NCBI RefSeq assembly: GCF_013141865.1
Contig: NZ_RCST01000001.1
Coordinates: 4,278,001-4,342,000 of the forward strand
DNA from: Methylomonas sp. ZR1
GTDB lineage: Bacteria; Pseudomonadota; Gammaproteobacteria; Methylococcales; Methylomonadaceae
Direction of reading: 5' to 3'
DNA: 64,000 nucleotides
Below, one piece after another: positions 57,541 through 64,000 of the stretch. The first letter of the stretch is position 1. Every line of letters starts with the position of its first letter. The notes under the pieces are model-generated. The model made no database searches, was not told where the DNA came from, and was given only the letters and a program-made list of their open reading frames with translations. The translations under genes were made by a program, and so were the position numbers.

Positions 57541-58508
57541 TATTTCGCTTCCGCACTGCGGGGAACGGCGACCTGATTTTCGATTTCCCGGTAGATTTGG
57601 ATGGCGGAGTAACCTTCCAGCATGGCTTCGGAACTGAGCAGTAAACGATGCCCGACTACCAGCGGCGCGACCGCTTTGATGTCATCGGGGATCAGAAAAT
57701 CGCGGCCGTCCAGAACCGCTTCCACCCGTGCGCAGCGCATCACGGCAAGTGCGCCGCGGGTGGACAGGCCCAGGCTTAAACGCGGATGGTTACGGCTGGC
57801 TTCCGCCAGCATGATGGCATATTGGTACAAACAGTCTTCAACGTGAACAGCGGCGGCTTCTTGGCGCGCTTGCTGCAGTAGCGTATCGGGCAGGGCTTGG
57901 ATTTGTTGCAACGCCGTGCTGTGCCCGCCGCCCGGTTTATCGTAGTGCCTGAGCACCGCCACCTCCGCCGGCAGTTGCGGATAGTTAATGTCCAGACGCA
58001 CCAAAAAGCGATCCAGTTGCGATTCCAGCAAGGGATAAACGCCCTCGAAATCGAAGGGGTTTTGAGCGGCAATCAGAAAAAAGTTTTCCGCCAGCGGATA
58101 GGTTTTTCTATCCAGCGTCACCAGTTTTTCTTCCATCGCCTGCAACAATGCCGATTGGGTCTTGGGGCCGGCGCGGTTGATTTCATCAACCAGTACCACT
58201 TCATTAAACAAGGGGCCGGGGACGAATTCGAAAATGTTAGCCTCGGTGTTGAAGATATGCAGGCCGGTAATGTCGGACGGCATCAGGTCGGCGGTACCTT
58301 GGATGCGCCCGAAACTGCCGCTCATCAATTGCGCCAGTGATTTGGCCAACAGGGTTTTCCCCAGGCCCGGCGCACCCTCCAACAGCACATGGCCGTCGGC
58401 AATCCAGGCGATGACCAAGCCGTGCAGCACCTCATCCATGCCGAATACCACCTTGCCTATTTGTTGCCGCAGGTGGAGATTCAAATTTTGCGCCGCGTTG
58501 TTGCTCAT
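57540..58508 (-). CDS. MoxR family AAA+ ATPase
   Basis: The 322-aa ATPase has Walker A GAPGLGKTLLAKSL (about residue 40), Walker B LVDEINRAGPKTQSALLQAMEE (about 107), sensor AAQNPFDFEGVYPLLESQLDRF and the lid domain RLSLGLSTRGALAVM. MoxR proteins act as chaperones that help mature or insert cofactors into partner proteins, often through vWA-domain partners. Here the partner is probably the DUF58 protein. The start overlaps the DUF4350 stop by four bases. Confidence 0.93.
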   Translation of the reverse strand: MSNNAAQNLNLHLRQQIGKVVFGMDEVLHGLVIAWIADGHVLLEGAPGLGKTLLAKSLAQLMSGSFGRIQGTADLMPSDITGLHIFNTEANIFEFVPGPLFNEVVLVDEINRAGPKTQSALLQAMEEKLVTLDRKTYPLAENFFLIAAQNPFDFEGVYPLLESQLDRFLVRLDINYPQLPAEVAVLRHYDKPGGGHSTALQQIQALPDTLLQQARQEAAAVHVEDCLYQYAIMLAEASRNHPRLSLGLSTRGALAVMRCARVEAVLDGRDFLIPDDIKAVAPLVVGHRLLLSSEAMLEGYSAIQIYREIENQVAVPRSAEAK

Positions 58509-59800
58509 AGCGTGACTGTCCTGATGTAAGTAATAGTGTTGGATAAACGCAGTAATGAAAGACGTTGTTTGGCTAACGCCCGTTTTAATAGTGTGATCTG
58601 ATCGTTGCTTACCCGGCTATGCTGTTCCAGCCAAAGCCAGACTTCCGCTTCGCTGCGCATTCCCCGCCGAGCATGAATATCCGCCAGCAGATGCTTGACC
58701 AGGGCCTCGGCCAATAAAGGCTGGTTCAGGCGGCGCGCGAAAAATTCGGCGGTAACCTTGATGAAATCCCGGGTGGATAGTTGACTGCGGGCTTGGCGCA
58801 CCGGCGCCAGGCGGCTGGTGTAGCCGGCCACGTAAAGCAGCCAGAATATGCCAAAGCACCACAAGGTTTGATGTAGCCGTTGGTCTTTAAAAAAGTGCTC
58901 GGGATCGTATAGTTCGGACAAGCCGAAATGGTAATCGTCGAACAACAATCGGCCTGCCGGCGCCAGCGATTGCTTGAGTAGATTGCCGATAAACCGGGCG
59001 TTGTCTGCTTGCCCCAGCCGCTGGTTACTAAACAAATCCGGGGTCAGCAGCAACACGATCCGGCCGTCGCCAGCATTCATCCACCAGGCGGTGGTGAGAT
59101 GGCTATCGCGCTCGGACAGCAAGCGCAGCGAGAGATTCTCTGGTTCGCTGCCGGTTAGCGTCCATGCGGCTTTTAACAAGTCTGCCGAGGTTTGGGTCTG
59201 TAGGCTGGTTACGCCCTGCAGCAGGGGGTGCGAGGATTGAGCAAGCAACTGGCTGTCTTGAGGGAGAGCGCCTTTGAGGCTGTTTTGTAGGGTGTTTAGG
59301 GTGCTTTGCAGGGTTTGATTCGTCTGTGTTTCCGGGGTGTTTGGCTCGTCTTGTTGATCTGCGGAATCCAGGATCCAGTCGTAGCGTGACAAAAGTTCCT
59401 TAACATCGCAAAAGCAATCCTCGGCAGCGGCCCAGCCCGGGTGTTGATACACGGCGCCTAGAACGATCAGCGTGTTGCCTTGCTCCAGCCAGTCCGCCAG
59501 CGCCGGCCACTCCGTTTCTCGGATTTCTTTGGAAGCGGGCATGCTGGCAATCAGCACATTGCCGCGCTCCGGAAGGGTTTTGTCCTTATGCAGATCGCTG
59601 TAGCGTTTGCGAAAACTGACGACATTCAGTCCTTCGCGTTGTAGCCAGGTAAAAAGCCCTTTCAGACCATCTGCTCCGCGGTCTTCGCTGGTCGGTAGCG
59701 ATAGCGGCTTTTGCGCTTCAGGATGGTGCGGCGACAACAACAAAATCACCAGCCCCAATGCCGCCAGTGCGGTTAGAAGAGTAATCAAGCGTTCTTTCAT
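58505..59800 (-). CDS. DUF4350 domain protein
   Basis: The 431-aa protein has an N-terminal helix (LITLLTALAALGLVILLL). The DUF4350 part (about 35-230) contains the pattern SEDRGADGLKGLFTWLQREGLNVVSF and NVLIASMP. A second helix lies near residue 320 (TLWCFGIFWLLYVAGY), and a cytoplasmic tail follows. The family is a fixed member of MoxR/DUF58 clusters; its role is unknown. It overlaps its neighbours on both sides by four bases. Confidence 0.85.
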   Translation of the reverse strand: MKERLITLLTALAALGLVILLLSPHHPEAQKPLSLPTSEDRGADGLKGLFTWLQREGLNVVSFRKRYSDLHKDKTLPERGNVLIASMPASKEIRETEWPALADWLEQGNTLIVLGAVYQHPGWAAAEDCFCDVKELLSRYDWILDSADQQDEPNTPETQTNQTLQSTLNTLQNSLKGALPQDSQLLAQSSHPLLQGVTSLQTQTSADLLKAAWTLTGSEPENLSLRLLSERDSHLTTAWWMNAGDGRIVLLLTPDLFSNQRLGQADNARFIGNLLKQSLAPAGRLLFDDYHFGLSELYDPEHFFKDQRLHQTLWCFGIFWLLYVAGYTSRLAPVRQARSQLSTRDFIKVTAEFFARRLNQPLLAEALVKHLLADIHARRGMRSEAEVWLWLEQHSRVSNDQITLLKRALAKQRLSLLRLSNTITYIRTVTL

Positions 59801-60225
59801 GAGCGCAAATTGCCCAATAGCGCGTGCACCTCGCGCCGGTAATTGCCGACCAAGTCCGCATCTACAGGGCGATGGCCGTAAAGCAAGGGTTCGGCTTGGC
59901 GGACCAAACGGGAAAATGCCGAGTCCGCTTGTCGGGCTTGTTGTTGAAAATGACTAACGAGTTGCCGATGGGTCAGGCTGGGGTCGGCCGGAAGCAGTTG
60001 GCGCTGGATTAGTGCGTTTATCAGTTGCGTCAGCAATGCGCCGATTTGAGCTTGCGGGGTTACGGTCTTAATCGCCGGATGCGAAGCTACTGACTGCGTT
60101 TCAGCGAGCTTATCGGCGGGAGTGACGGGCTGGCGCTTGCCGGAAAATTTGCGAAAAACCCCGGCCTGATACAACTCGCTAATCACCAGCCAGGCCGATA
60201 GCGCCAGCAATAAGGCAATCGACAC
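59797..60225 (-). CDS. DUF4129 protein, C-terminal part (gene split by an in-frame stop)
   Basis: The 142-residue frame begins with GTG directly after a TAA. The first 20 or so residues (SIALLLALSAWLVISEL) are most of a membrane helix. The remainder (LLTQLINALIQRQLLPADPSLTHRQLVSHF) is the DUF4129 domain, usually C-terminal in a protein of about 290 aa. The preceding gene (60226-60678) is in exactly the same frame and ends EIII before the TAA, which gives the missing N-terminus. The gene is therefore either broken by one nonsense change or split with restart at TAAGTG. Confidence 0.75.
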   Translation of the reverse strand: MSIALLLALSAWLVISELYQAGVFRKFSGKRQPVTPADKLAETQSVASHPAIKTVTPQAQIGALLTQLINALIQRQLLPADPSLTHRQLVSHFQQQARQADSAFSRLVRQAEPLLYGHRPVDADLVGNYRREVHALLGNLRS

Positions 60226-60678
60226 TTAGATGATAATCTCTGCCGCTTGTTGCGATGGCTTCAAGGCCGCGAGCCAGCGCTGCAACTGCTGGTATTGGTC
60301 TTCATGGTCCGCCGGCTTGAGGCTATTCAGCCAGTTCAGGACGGCTTGCCACCAATTCGCTTGCGAGTCGTCGGTTGGCGTGATCAAAATTTCAGCTAAC
60401 AATAGCGTCAGGCCTTCCTGGCGGATGGTCCCAGAATTATTCAGGCTGTCGGCTAAAAGCGCCAGTTGCGTGGCACTAACGTCGGCAGTTAATGGTGGAT
60501 CGAAACTGGTCAACAGGCCCTGGTTTGCCAATTCCTTGAACAGAGCCGGACAGTGTTTTTTAATATCTAGCTGTTGCCCGGATTGTTGCCGGGCAAGGTT
60601 CAGGCAGGCTTGTAAGCTGTTGTCTTGCGCCTGGGATGAGCCGGCTAGACACAACAGCAATAAAGCAGCAAACCGCAT
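60226..60678 (-). CDS. DUF4129 protein, N-terminal periplasmic part
   Basis: The 150-residue frame has a signal peptide (RFAALLLLCLAGSSQA) and a helical periplasmic domain (LQACLNLARQQSGQQLDIKKHC; WWQAVLNWLNSLKP). It ends EIII at a TAA. The next codon is GTG in the same frame, continuing the membrane helix of the downstream DUF4129 part. The start overlaps the upstream gene (TAATG). If read through, the two parts make one protein of about 293 aa with the usual order: periplasmic domain, helix, DUF4129. Confidence 0.7.
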   Translation of the reverse strand: MRFAALLLLCLAGSSQAQDNSLQACLNLARQQSGQQLDIKKHCPALFKELANQGLLTSFDPPLTADVSATQLALLADSLNNSGTIRQEGLTLLLAEILITPTDDSQANWWQAVLNWLNSLKPADHEDQYQQLQRWLAALKPSQQAAEIII

Positions 60679-61445
60679 TATCTGCCTAGGCGAGAGGCAA
60701 GGTCGCTGCCCGATTTACGCAACTTCAAGTCGTGAAACTGCACGTAACCCAGCGCGAAAAAATAGGGCATGAAAAACACCGACAATAAATTCATCAAAAT
60801 CTGCATCAAGACTTGATTGTCTGCCGGCGCCAGAAACGCCATCAAAAACCCCAGCGCAAACATCACTGCCATCCAGATGATCATCGGTACGGTAAAGATT
60901 GTCGCAGTCCGCCACCAATGTCCCCAAACTAAAGAGTGGCTGGCTCTAAGAGCTCTATAGCCGCCAAGGCCGTCGATGACGATGAAATAGAGATAAAACA
61001 TCAGCGATAAGGTCAAGATCAAGCCCGGTATCAGCAGCAGGATATAGCCCACGATTATCGCAACCATATACAGGAGCGCGGCAAACAACATCGAGGGAAA
61101 GGCTCTGAATCCGGCCGTTATCGCTTCGGAAAAACTGTCTTCCCGTTTATTGGTCACATTATCCAAGCGGTAAATAAGCGCGGCATAGAGCACGAAAGAC
61201 ACCAAGGAGAAGACAATGACAAACGCTAATATCAGTAACAGGTTCTCAGACAATAATTCCAGCGCCGCAGTCTGTGGTGCGGCCGGATCGGGCTGCAAAG
61301 TTGCAGTCAGCAAACCCATGGCGATATACAGCACGGCAAGTATTGAAAGAATGCCCCATAGTCTGCTGAAGCAGGCCGAGTACAGTTTGATACTGGCATC
61401 CAAAATTTTCGCAATACTGGCGGGTTCAGTGGCTAATAGTCGCAT
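60678..61445 (-). CDS. Multi-pass membrane protein at the head of the MoxR operon
   Basis: The 255-aa protein has about six hydrophobic helices (LWGILSILAVLYIAMGLL; LLLILAFVIVFSLVSFVLYAALI; MLFAALLYMVAIIVGYILLLIPGLIL and others) and a short N-terminus ASIAKILDASIKLY. The pattern resembles YciC/DUF975 or GDPD-membrane-domain proteins, but I cannot fix the family. It is the first gene of a seven- to eight-gene minus-strand operon ending with the SpoIIM gene. Its stop overlaps the next start. Confidence 0.7.
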   Translation of the reverse strand: MRLLATEPASIAKILDASIKLYSACFSRLWGILSILAVLYIAMGLLTATLQPDPAAPQTAALELLSENLLLILAFVIVFSLVSFVLYAALIYRLDNVTNKREDSFSEAITAGFRAFPSMLFAALLYMVAIIVGYILLLIPGLILTLSLMFYLYFIVIDGLGGYRALRASHSLVWGHWWRTATIFTVPMIIWMAVMFALGFLMAFLAPADNQVLMQILMNLLSVFFMPYFFALGYVQFHDLKLRKSGSDLASRLGR

Positions 61446-61757
61446 GAGTAAATTCCTAAATTGAAGGTTGCGGAGCTTGGCTCCCGCTAAATGTTCGAAA
61501 ACAAATTGTGATAGCCGTTAGGAAGCGAAGTATAGACAATTAGTTCTGAATTGGTCTATGCGTAAATGTCCTGAATAGCAGGCGCCGAAGCCCTAGCACA
61601 GCAGGGACTCCACTCGGTCGGTCCGCCTTGACTGATTTGATCGGTATACGCAAATCACTATGGGAATGGCCGCCGGCATCACTACGCCGACGGCTTAATG
61701 CCAGAAAGTTATGAGAGGGTATTGTGCTAAATCACCTGAGGAATAGCAGAGCGGGGA
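61446..61757. other. Intergenic region with one hairpin
   Basis: About 310 bp separate the MoxR operon from the GST gene; both lie on the minus strand. A hairpin GCCGCCGGC/GCCGACGGC (61669-61694, one mismatch) lies some 65 bp past the GST stop and could be its terminator, without a T-tract. The operon promoter should lie near 61460-61560; the sequence there is AT-rich but not decisive. Confidence 0.4.
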
Positions 61758-62408
61758 CTATTTATTCCGAAAAAATGCTTCTAACGCCTTTGCCCGGTCG
61801 GCACCGACGATTTGCGCGTGCGGCCGGCTTTCGATCAGTTGTATATAAGCTTCAATGCCCGGAATATGCGTATTCACTAAGTTCTCGCCGTAGATTTTTT
61901 GGGTGGCAAAGCCCACCAATTGCAGATGCGGCCAAGCCACGATGTCTGCCGTACTGAAACGGTCGCCCAGGGCATAGGGCGATAATTTCAGCAGTTTGGC
62001 TAAGCCCTTTAATCCGGTATCGAGCTTGGCTCTGACTTCGTCCTTGGTTTCTGCCGATACGGTGTTGCCGAACAGAAACTCCCCATACAGGCGGCGCGCA
62101 ATCAGTTCAACGTTCAATTCAAGATGTTGGATAAACTCCCGGCATTTGCCGCGCTCATAAGCATCGGCCGGATACAGCGGATGTTCTGGAAATGCATCTT
62201 CCAGATACTCCAGTATCGCTTGCGATTCGGATAGATAACCGTCGCTGGTTTTGATGAACGGGACTTTTCCCAGCGGCGAACGCAGTAACAACTCTTCGCT
62301 CTGGCTGGGTGGCGTAAACTCTTCGATGAATGCTATATCCTTTTCCATCAACGCAAATTTGACTTTGTTGTAATAGTTGCTGATTGCCACGCCGTACAAA
62401 GTAATCAT
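61758..62408 (-). CDS. Glutathione S-transferase family protein
   Basis: The 216-aa protein has a thioredoxin-like N-terminal domain (LYGVAISNYYNKVKFALMEKDIAF) with the GSH-binding GKVPFIKTSDGYLSESQAILEYL. The alpha-helical C-terminal domain has SPYALGDRFSTADIVAWPHL. It probably conjugates glutathione to an electrophile; the substrate is unknown. It is divergent from a TetR regulator gene, and two operator-like palindromes lie between them, so the regulator probably controls it. Confidence 0.92.
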   Translation of the reverse strand: MITLYGVAISNYYNKVKFALMEKDIAFIEEFTPPSQSEELLLRSPLGKVPFIKTSDGYLSESQAILEYLEDAFPEHPLYPADAYERGKCREFIQHLELNVELIARRLYGEFLFGNTVSAETKDEVRAKLDTGLKGLAKLLKLSPYALGDRFSTADIVAWPHLQLVGFATQKIYGENLVNTHIPGIEAYIQLIESRPHAQIVGADRAKALEAFFRNK

Positions 62409-62449
62409 CGAATAATCTCCAGTAGTTGAATTAAAGACTGCGCTATAAC

Positions 62450-62463
62450 AGACCGGTCAGTCT
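62450..62463. promoter_or_regulatory. TetR operator candidate 1
   Basis: A 14-bp palindrome, AGAC-CGGTCA-GTCT, lies between the divergent GST and TetR genes. It is of the same form as the second site at 62477-62490, with centres 27 bp apart. It lies about 40 bp from the GST start, where bound repressor could block transcription. Confidence 0.65.
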
Positions 62464-62476
62464 ATTGAAATAATAC

Positions 62477-62490
62477 ATACCGGTCTGTAT
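62477..62490. promoter_or_regulatory. TetR operator candidate 2
   Basis: A 14-bp palindrome, ATAC-CGGTCT-GTAT, shares the CCGGTC core with site 1. It is 34 bp from the TetR start, so it may serve autoregulation. AGACCGGT-type sites are typical of this TetR group. Confidence 0.65.
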
Positions 62491-62523
62491 AGTTGCAAGC
62501 TGTTTTTTCCAGGTACTTAAATT

Positions 62524-63096
62524 ATGGCCCGTAATCTCCAAGATCACATTTTGCAAACTGCCTCTGCGTTGTTTTACAGCCAAGGCATCAAGGCCACCGG
62601 CGTCGATGCAATAGTAAAAGCCGCCGGCACCACCAAAATGAGTCTGTATAAGTACTTTCCGTCAAAAGACGATCTAGTCTTGGCGCATCTAAGCAAAAGC
62701 AGAGAGGCCATGCTGAATCGTATCCTTATCGGTATGGAACAGCGCGCCAGCGAACCCAAGCAAAAGTTGCTGGCGGTGTTTGCGGTATTCGATGAATTAT
62801 CATCCAGCCCGGAGTTTCGTGGCTGCCCGTTTATCAATGCCGCTGCCGAATTTGCCGAGGCCGCCAATCCTGTTCAACGGGCCGCCGCAGAGTTTTCCGA
62901 CACCTTTCAACAAGTATTGACAGATTTAGCCCGACAAGCCGGCGCACGGGATCCGGAAGCTCTGTCCCAACAATTGGCAATGCTGATTTCCGGGGCCATC
63001 GTTAGCGAACAGAGACGCCGAGAATCCGGGGCAATGCGCACCGCCGCCGCCGCGGCGAAAGTCCTGATCGAACAAAGTTTAGCCTGCGCAGAATAA
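62524..63096 (+). CDS. TetR/AcrR family transcriptional regulator
   Basis: The protein is 190 aa. The N-terminal HTH reads ILQTASALFYSQGIKATGVDAIVKAAGTTKMSLYKYFPSKDDLV, typical of TetR, with the recognition helix at TKMSLYKYF. The ligand-binding C-terminal domain contains RGCPFINAAAEFAE, which is common in regulators of this group. It is divergent from the GST gene with two palindromic sites between, so it probably represses GST and itself until an inducer binds. The inducer is unknown. Confidence 0.93.
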   Translation: MARNLQDHILQTASALFYSQGIKATGVDAIVKAAGTTKMSLYKYFPSKDDLVLAHLSKSREAMLNRILIGMEQRASEPKQKLLAVFAVFDELSSSPEFRGCPFINAAAEFAEAANPVQRAAAEFSDTFQQVLTDLARQAGARDPEALSQQLAMLISGAIVSEQRRRESGAMRTAAAAAKVLIEQSLACAE

Positions 63097-63211
63097 ACGT
63101 AACCCGGGCAGCTGGCTGTGTCGTCTAGAGCGGTAAGCCGGCAACTACCTTACAATATGGCTACCTTAGACCTCAGCGAGAGGTCTCATCATTCTTTGGA
63201 TCCAACTGCTT

Positions 63212-64000
63212 TTGAGCTCACTACGCCAACTCGTCTCCCAAACCGCCATCTACGGTCTCAGCAGCATCGTCGGCCGTTTTTTGAATTATCTGCTGGTGCC
63301 GCTGTACACCTACACCTTCAGCGCCGGTGAATACGGCGTGGTCTCCGAGTTTTACGCCTATGCCGGATTTTTTGCGGTGTTGTTGGTGCTAGGTTTGGAG
63401 ACCGGTTATTTCCGCTTTCGGCAGCGGCCGGAGTTTAGCGGCGACGAGGTTTACCGCGGCGCTTTAAGCTTTTTGCTGATCGCCAATCTCGGCTTCATCG
63501 CGGCAATCTACTATTGGCAACAGCCATTGGCCGACTGGTTGCAATATCCGCGACATCCGGAGTATTTGCTGTGGTTCGGTTGGATTCTGGCGCTGGATGC
63601 CCTGTCGGCATTGCCGTTTGCCCGATTGCGCGCCGAGAACCGGGCCTGGCGTTTTGCCGGTATCAAAATGACCGAGATATTCATCGCCATCGGCTTGAAT
63701 CTGCTGTTTTTGCTGGTTTGGCCCAAGCTGAAAAGCTACTGGCCGGATAGCGCTCTGGTCGCTTATTACCAACCCGAGCTTGGTGTCGGCTATATCTTTC
63801 TGGCCAATCTGGCCGCCAGCGTATGCAAGCTGCTGCTGTTACTGCCGCAATTTCGCGCGGTGCGCTTCCAGCTAGCCCCGTGCGTGCTCAGGCCCATGCT
63901 GCGTTACTCTCTGCCCATGGTCATCATCGGCTTTGCCGGCATGGTCAACGAAATGCTGGATAGGGCGATTCTGAAAGTCTTGTTGCCCTACGATTTACCC
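63212..64000 (+). CDS. Polysaccharide biosynthesis flippase (Wzx-like), N-terminal part
   Basis: The frame is open to the window edge (at least 263 residues). It begins LRQLVSQTAIYGLSSIVGRFLNYLLVPLYT, the standard start of Wzx/MVF-type flippases, and continues through about seven helices. These proteins flip lipid-linked glycans across the inner membrane. The start is uncertain: I use a TTG, but an ATT at 63191 behind GAGAGG is also possible, and no ATG is in frame. The gene probably opens an exopolysaccharide or O-antigen cluster beyond the window. Confidence 0.85.
   Translation, partial: MSSLRQLVSQTAIYGLSSIVGRFLNYLLVPLYTYTFSAGEYGVVSEFYAYAGFFAVLLVLGLETGYFRFRQRPEFSGDEVYRGALSFLLIANLGFIAAIYYWQQPLADWLQYPRHPEYLLWFGWILALDALSALPFARLRAENRAWRFAGIKMTEIFIAIGLNLLFLLVWPKLKSYWPDSALVAYYQPELGVGYIFLANLAASVCKLLLLLPQFRAVRFQLAPCVLRPMLRYSLPMVIIGFAGMVNEMLDRAILKVLLPYDLP

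Noticed and set aside
63118..63330. 70-aa frame before the flippase
   Set aside because: It overlaps the flippase N-terminus in another frame and has no family pattern.

Overview
The window is chromosomal DNA from a Gram-negative bacterium. Several features point to a gammaproteobacterium: ileS-lspA, rph-rdgB beside yicC, sodB, a type I secretion locus for an RTX protein, and many c-di-GMP enzymes. The overall style, including a TIGR03790 protein and the MoxR/DUF58/DUF4350/DUF4129 cluster, fits Methylococcales such as Methylomonas. No methane-oxidation gene is present, so the genus is a guess. I recognise no rRNA or tRNA gene.

Layout. 0-7.8 kb is a defence block: a partial AAA ATPase and a complete type I restriction-modification operon (hsdR-hsdM-hsdS, minus strand). 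8.2-12.4 kb is housekeeping: a NahK-like kinase, rdgB, rph, a Ser/Thr kinase and divergent yicC. 12.6-20.5 kb holds a small Cys-repeat secreted protein, an FAD oxidoreductase, an SDR lacking its catalytic Tyr, small membrane proteins (DUF998, MAPEG, DUF2721), a TIGR03790 protein, a PAS-GAF-GGDEF diguanylate cyclase and a nitroreductase. 20.9-24.2 kb is ileS-lspA. 24.2-31 kb is accessory DNA: a hairpin-string repeat, an AlbA_2 (Schlafen-type) protein, an intact IS110-family element, a second truncated copy facing it, a chimeric pseudogene, a roughly 64-bp degenerate tandem array, and a UGT-like glycosyltransferase. 31-45.1 kb is a secretion locus: a DUF6438-like protein, a 3256-residue serralysin-type RTX metalloprotease with two CBM60-like modules, and its HlyB-like and HlyD-like transporter proteins. 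No TolC gene is nearby. 45.1-47.4 kb has a lipoprotein, a frameshifted HEPN-domain gene and a second copy of the 64-bp array. 47.4-54.2 kb has a 1544-residue sensor c-di-GMP protein, a TPR-like periplasmic protein, a CYTH triphosphatase and sodB. 54.4-61.4 kb is one long minus-strand operon (membrane protein, split DUF4129 protein, DUF4350, MoxR, DUF58, RDD, SpoIIM). The end carries a divergent GST/TetR pair with two operator palindromes and the start of a polysaccharide flippase.

Most notable observation. The two IS110 copies each carry, upstream of the transposase, a conserved structured region with the layout of a bridge RNA (5' hairpin, then two loops). The stem of the first loop has a compensatory base change between the copies. 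The first loop of each copy contains a 10-13 nt string identical to that copy's own insertion flank, and it tracks a C/G difference between the two flanks. Both flanks are REP-like palindromes, and the empty site of the intact copy can be reconstructed from the sequence.

Other points worth checking are the 64-bp mosaic tandem arrays at two loci, the DUF4129 gene cut by one in-frame stop inside its membrane helix, the frameshifted HEPN gene, and a 19-bp tandem duplication that ends the AlbA_2 gene early.
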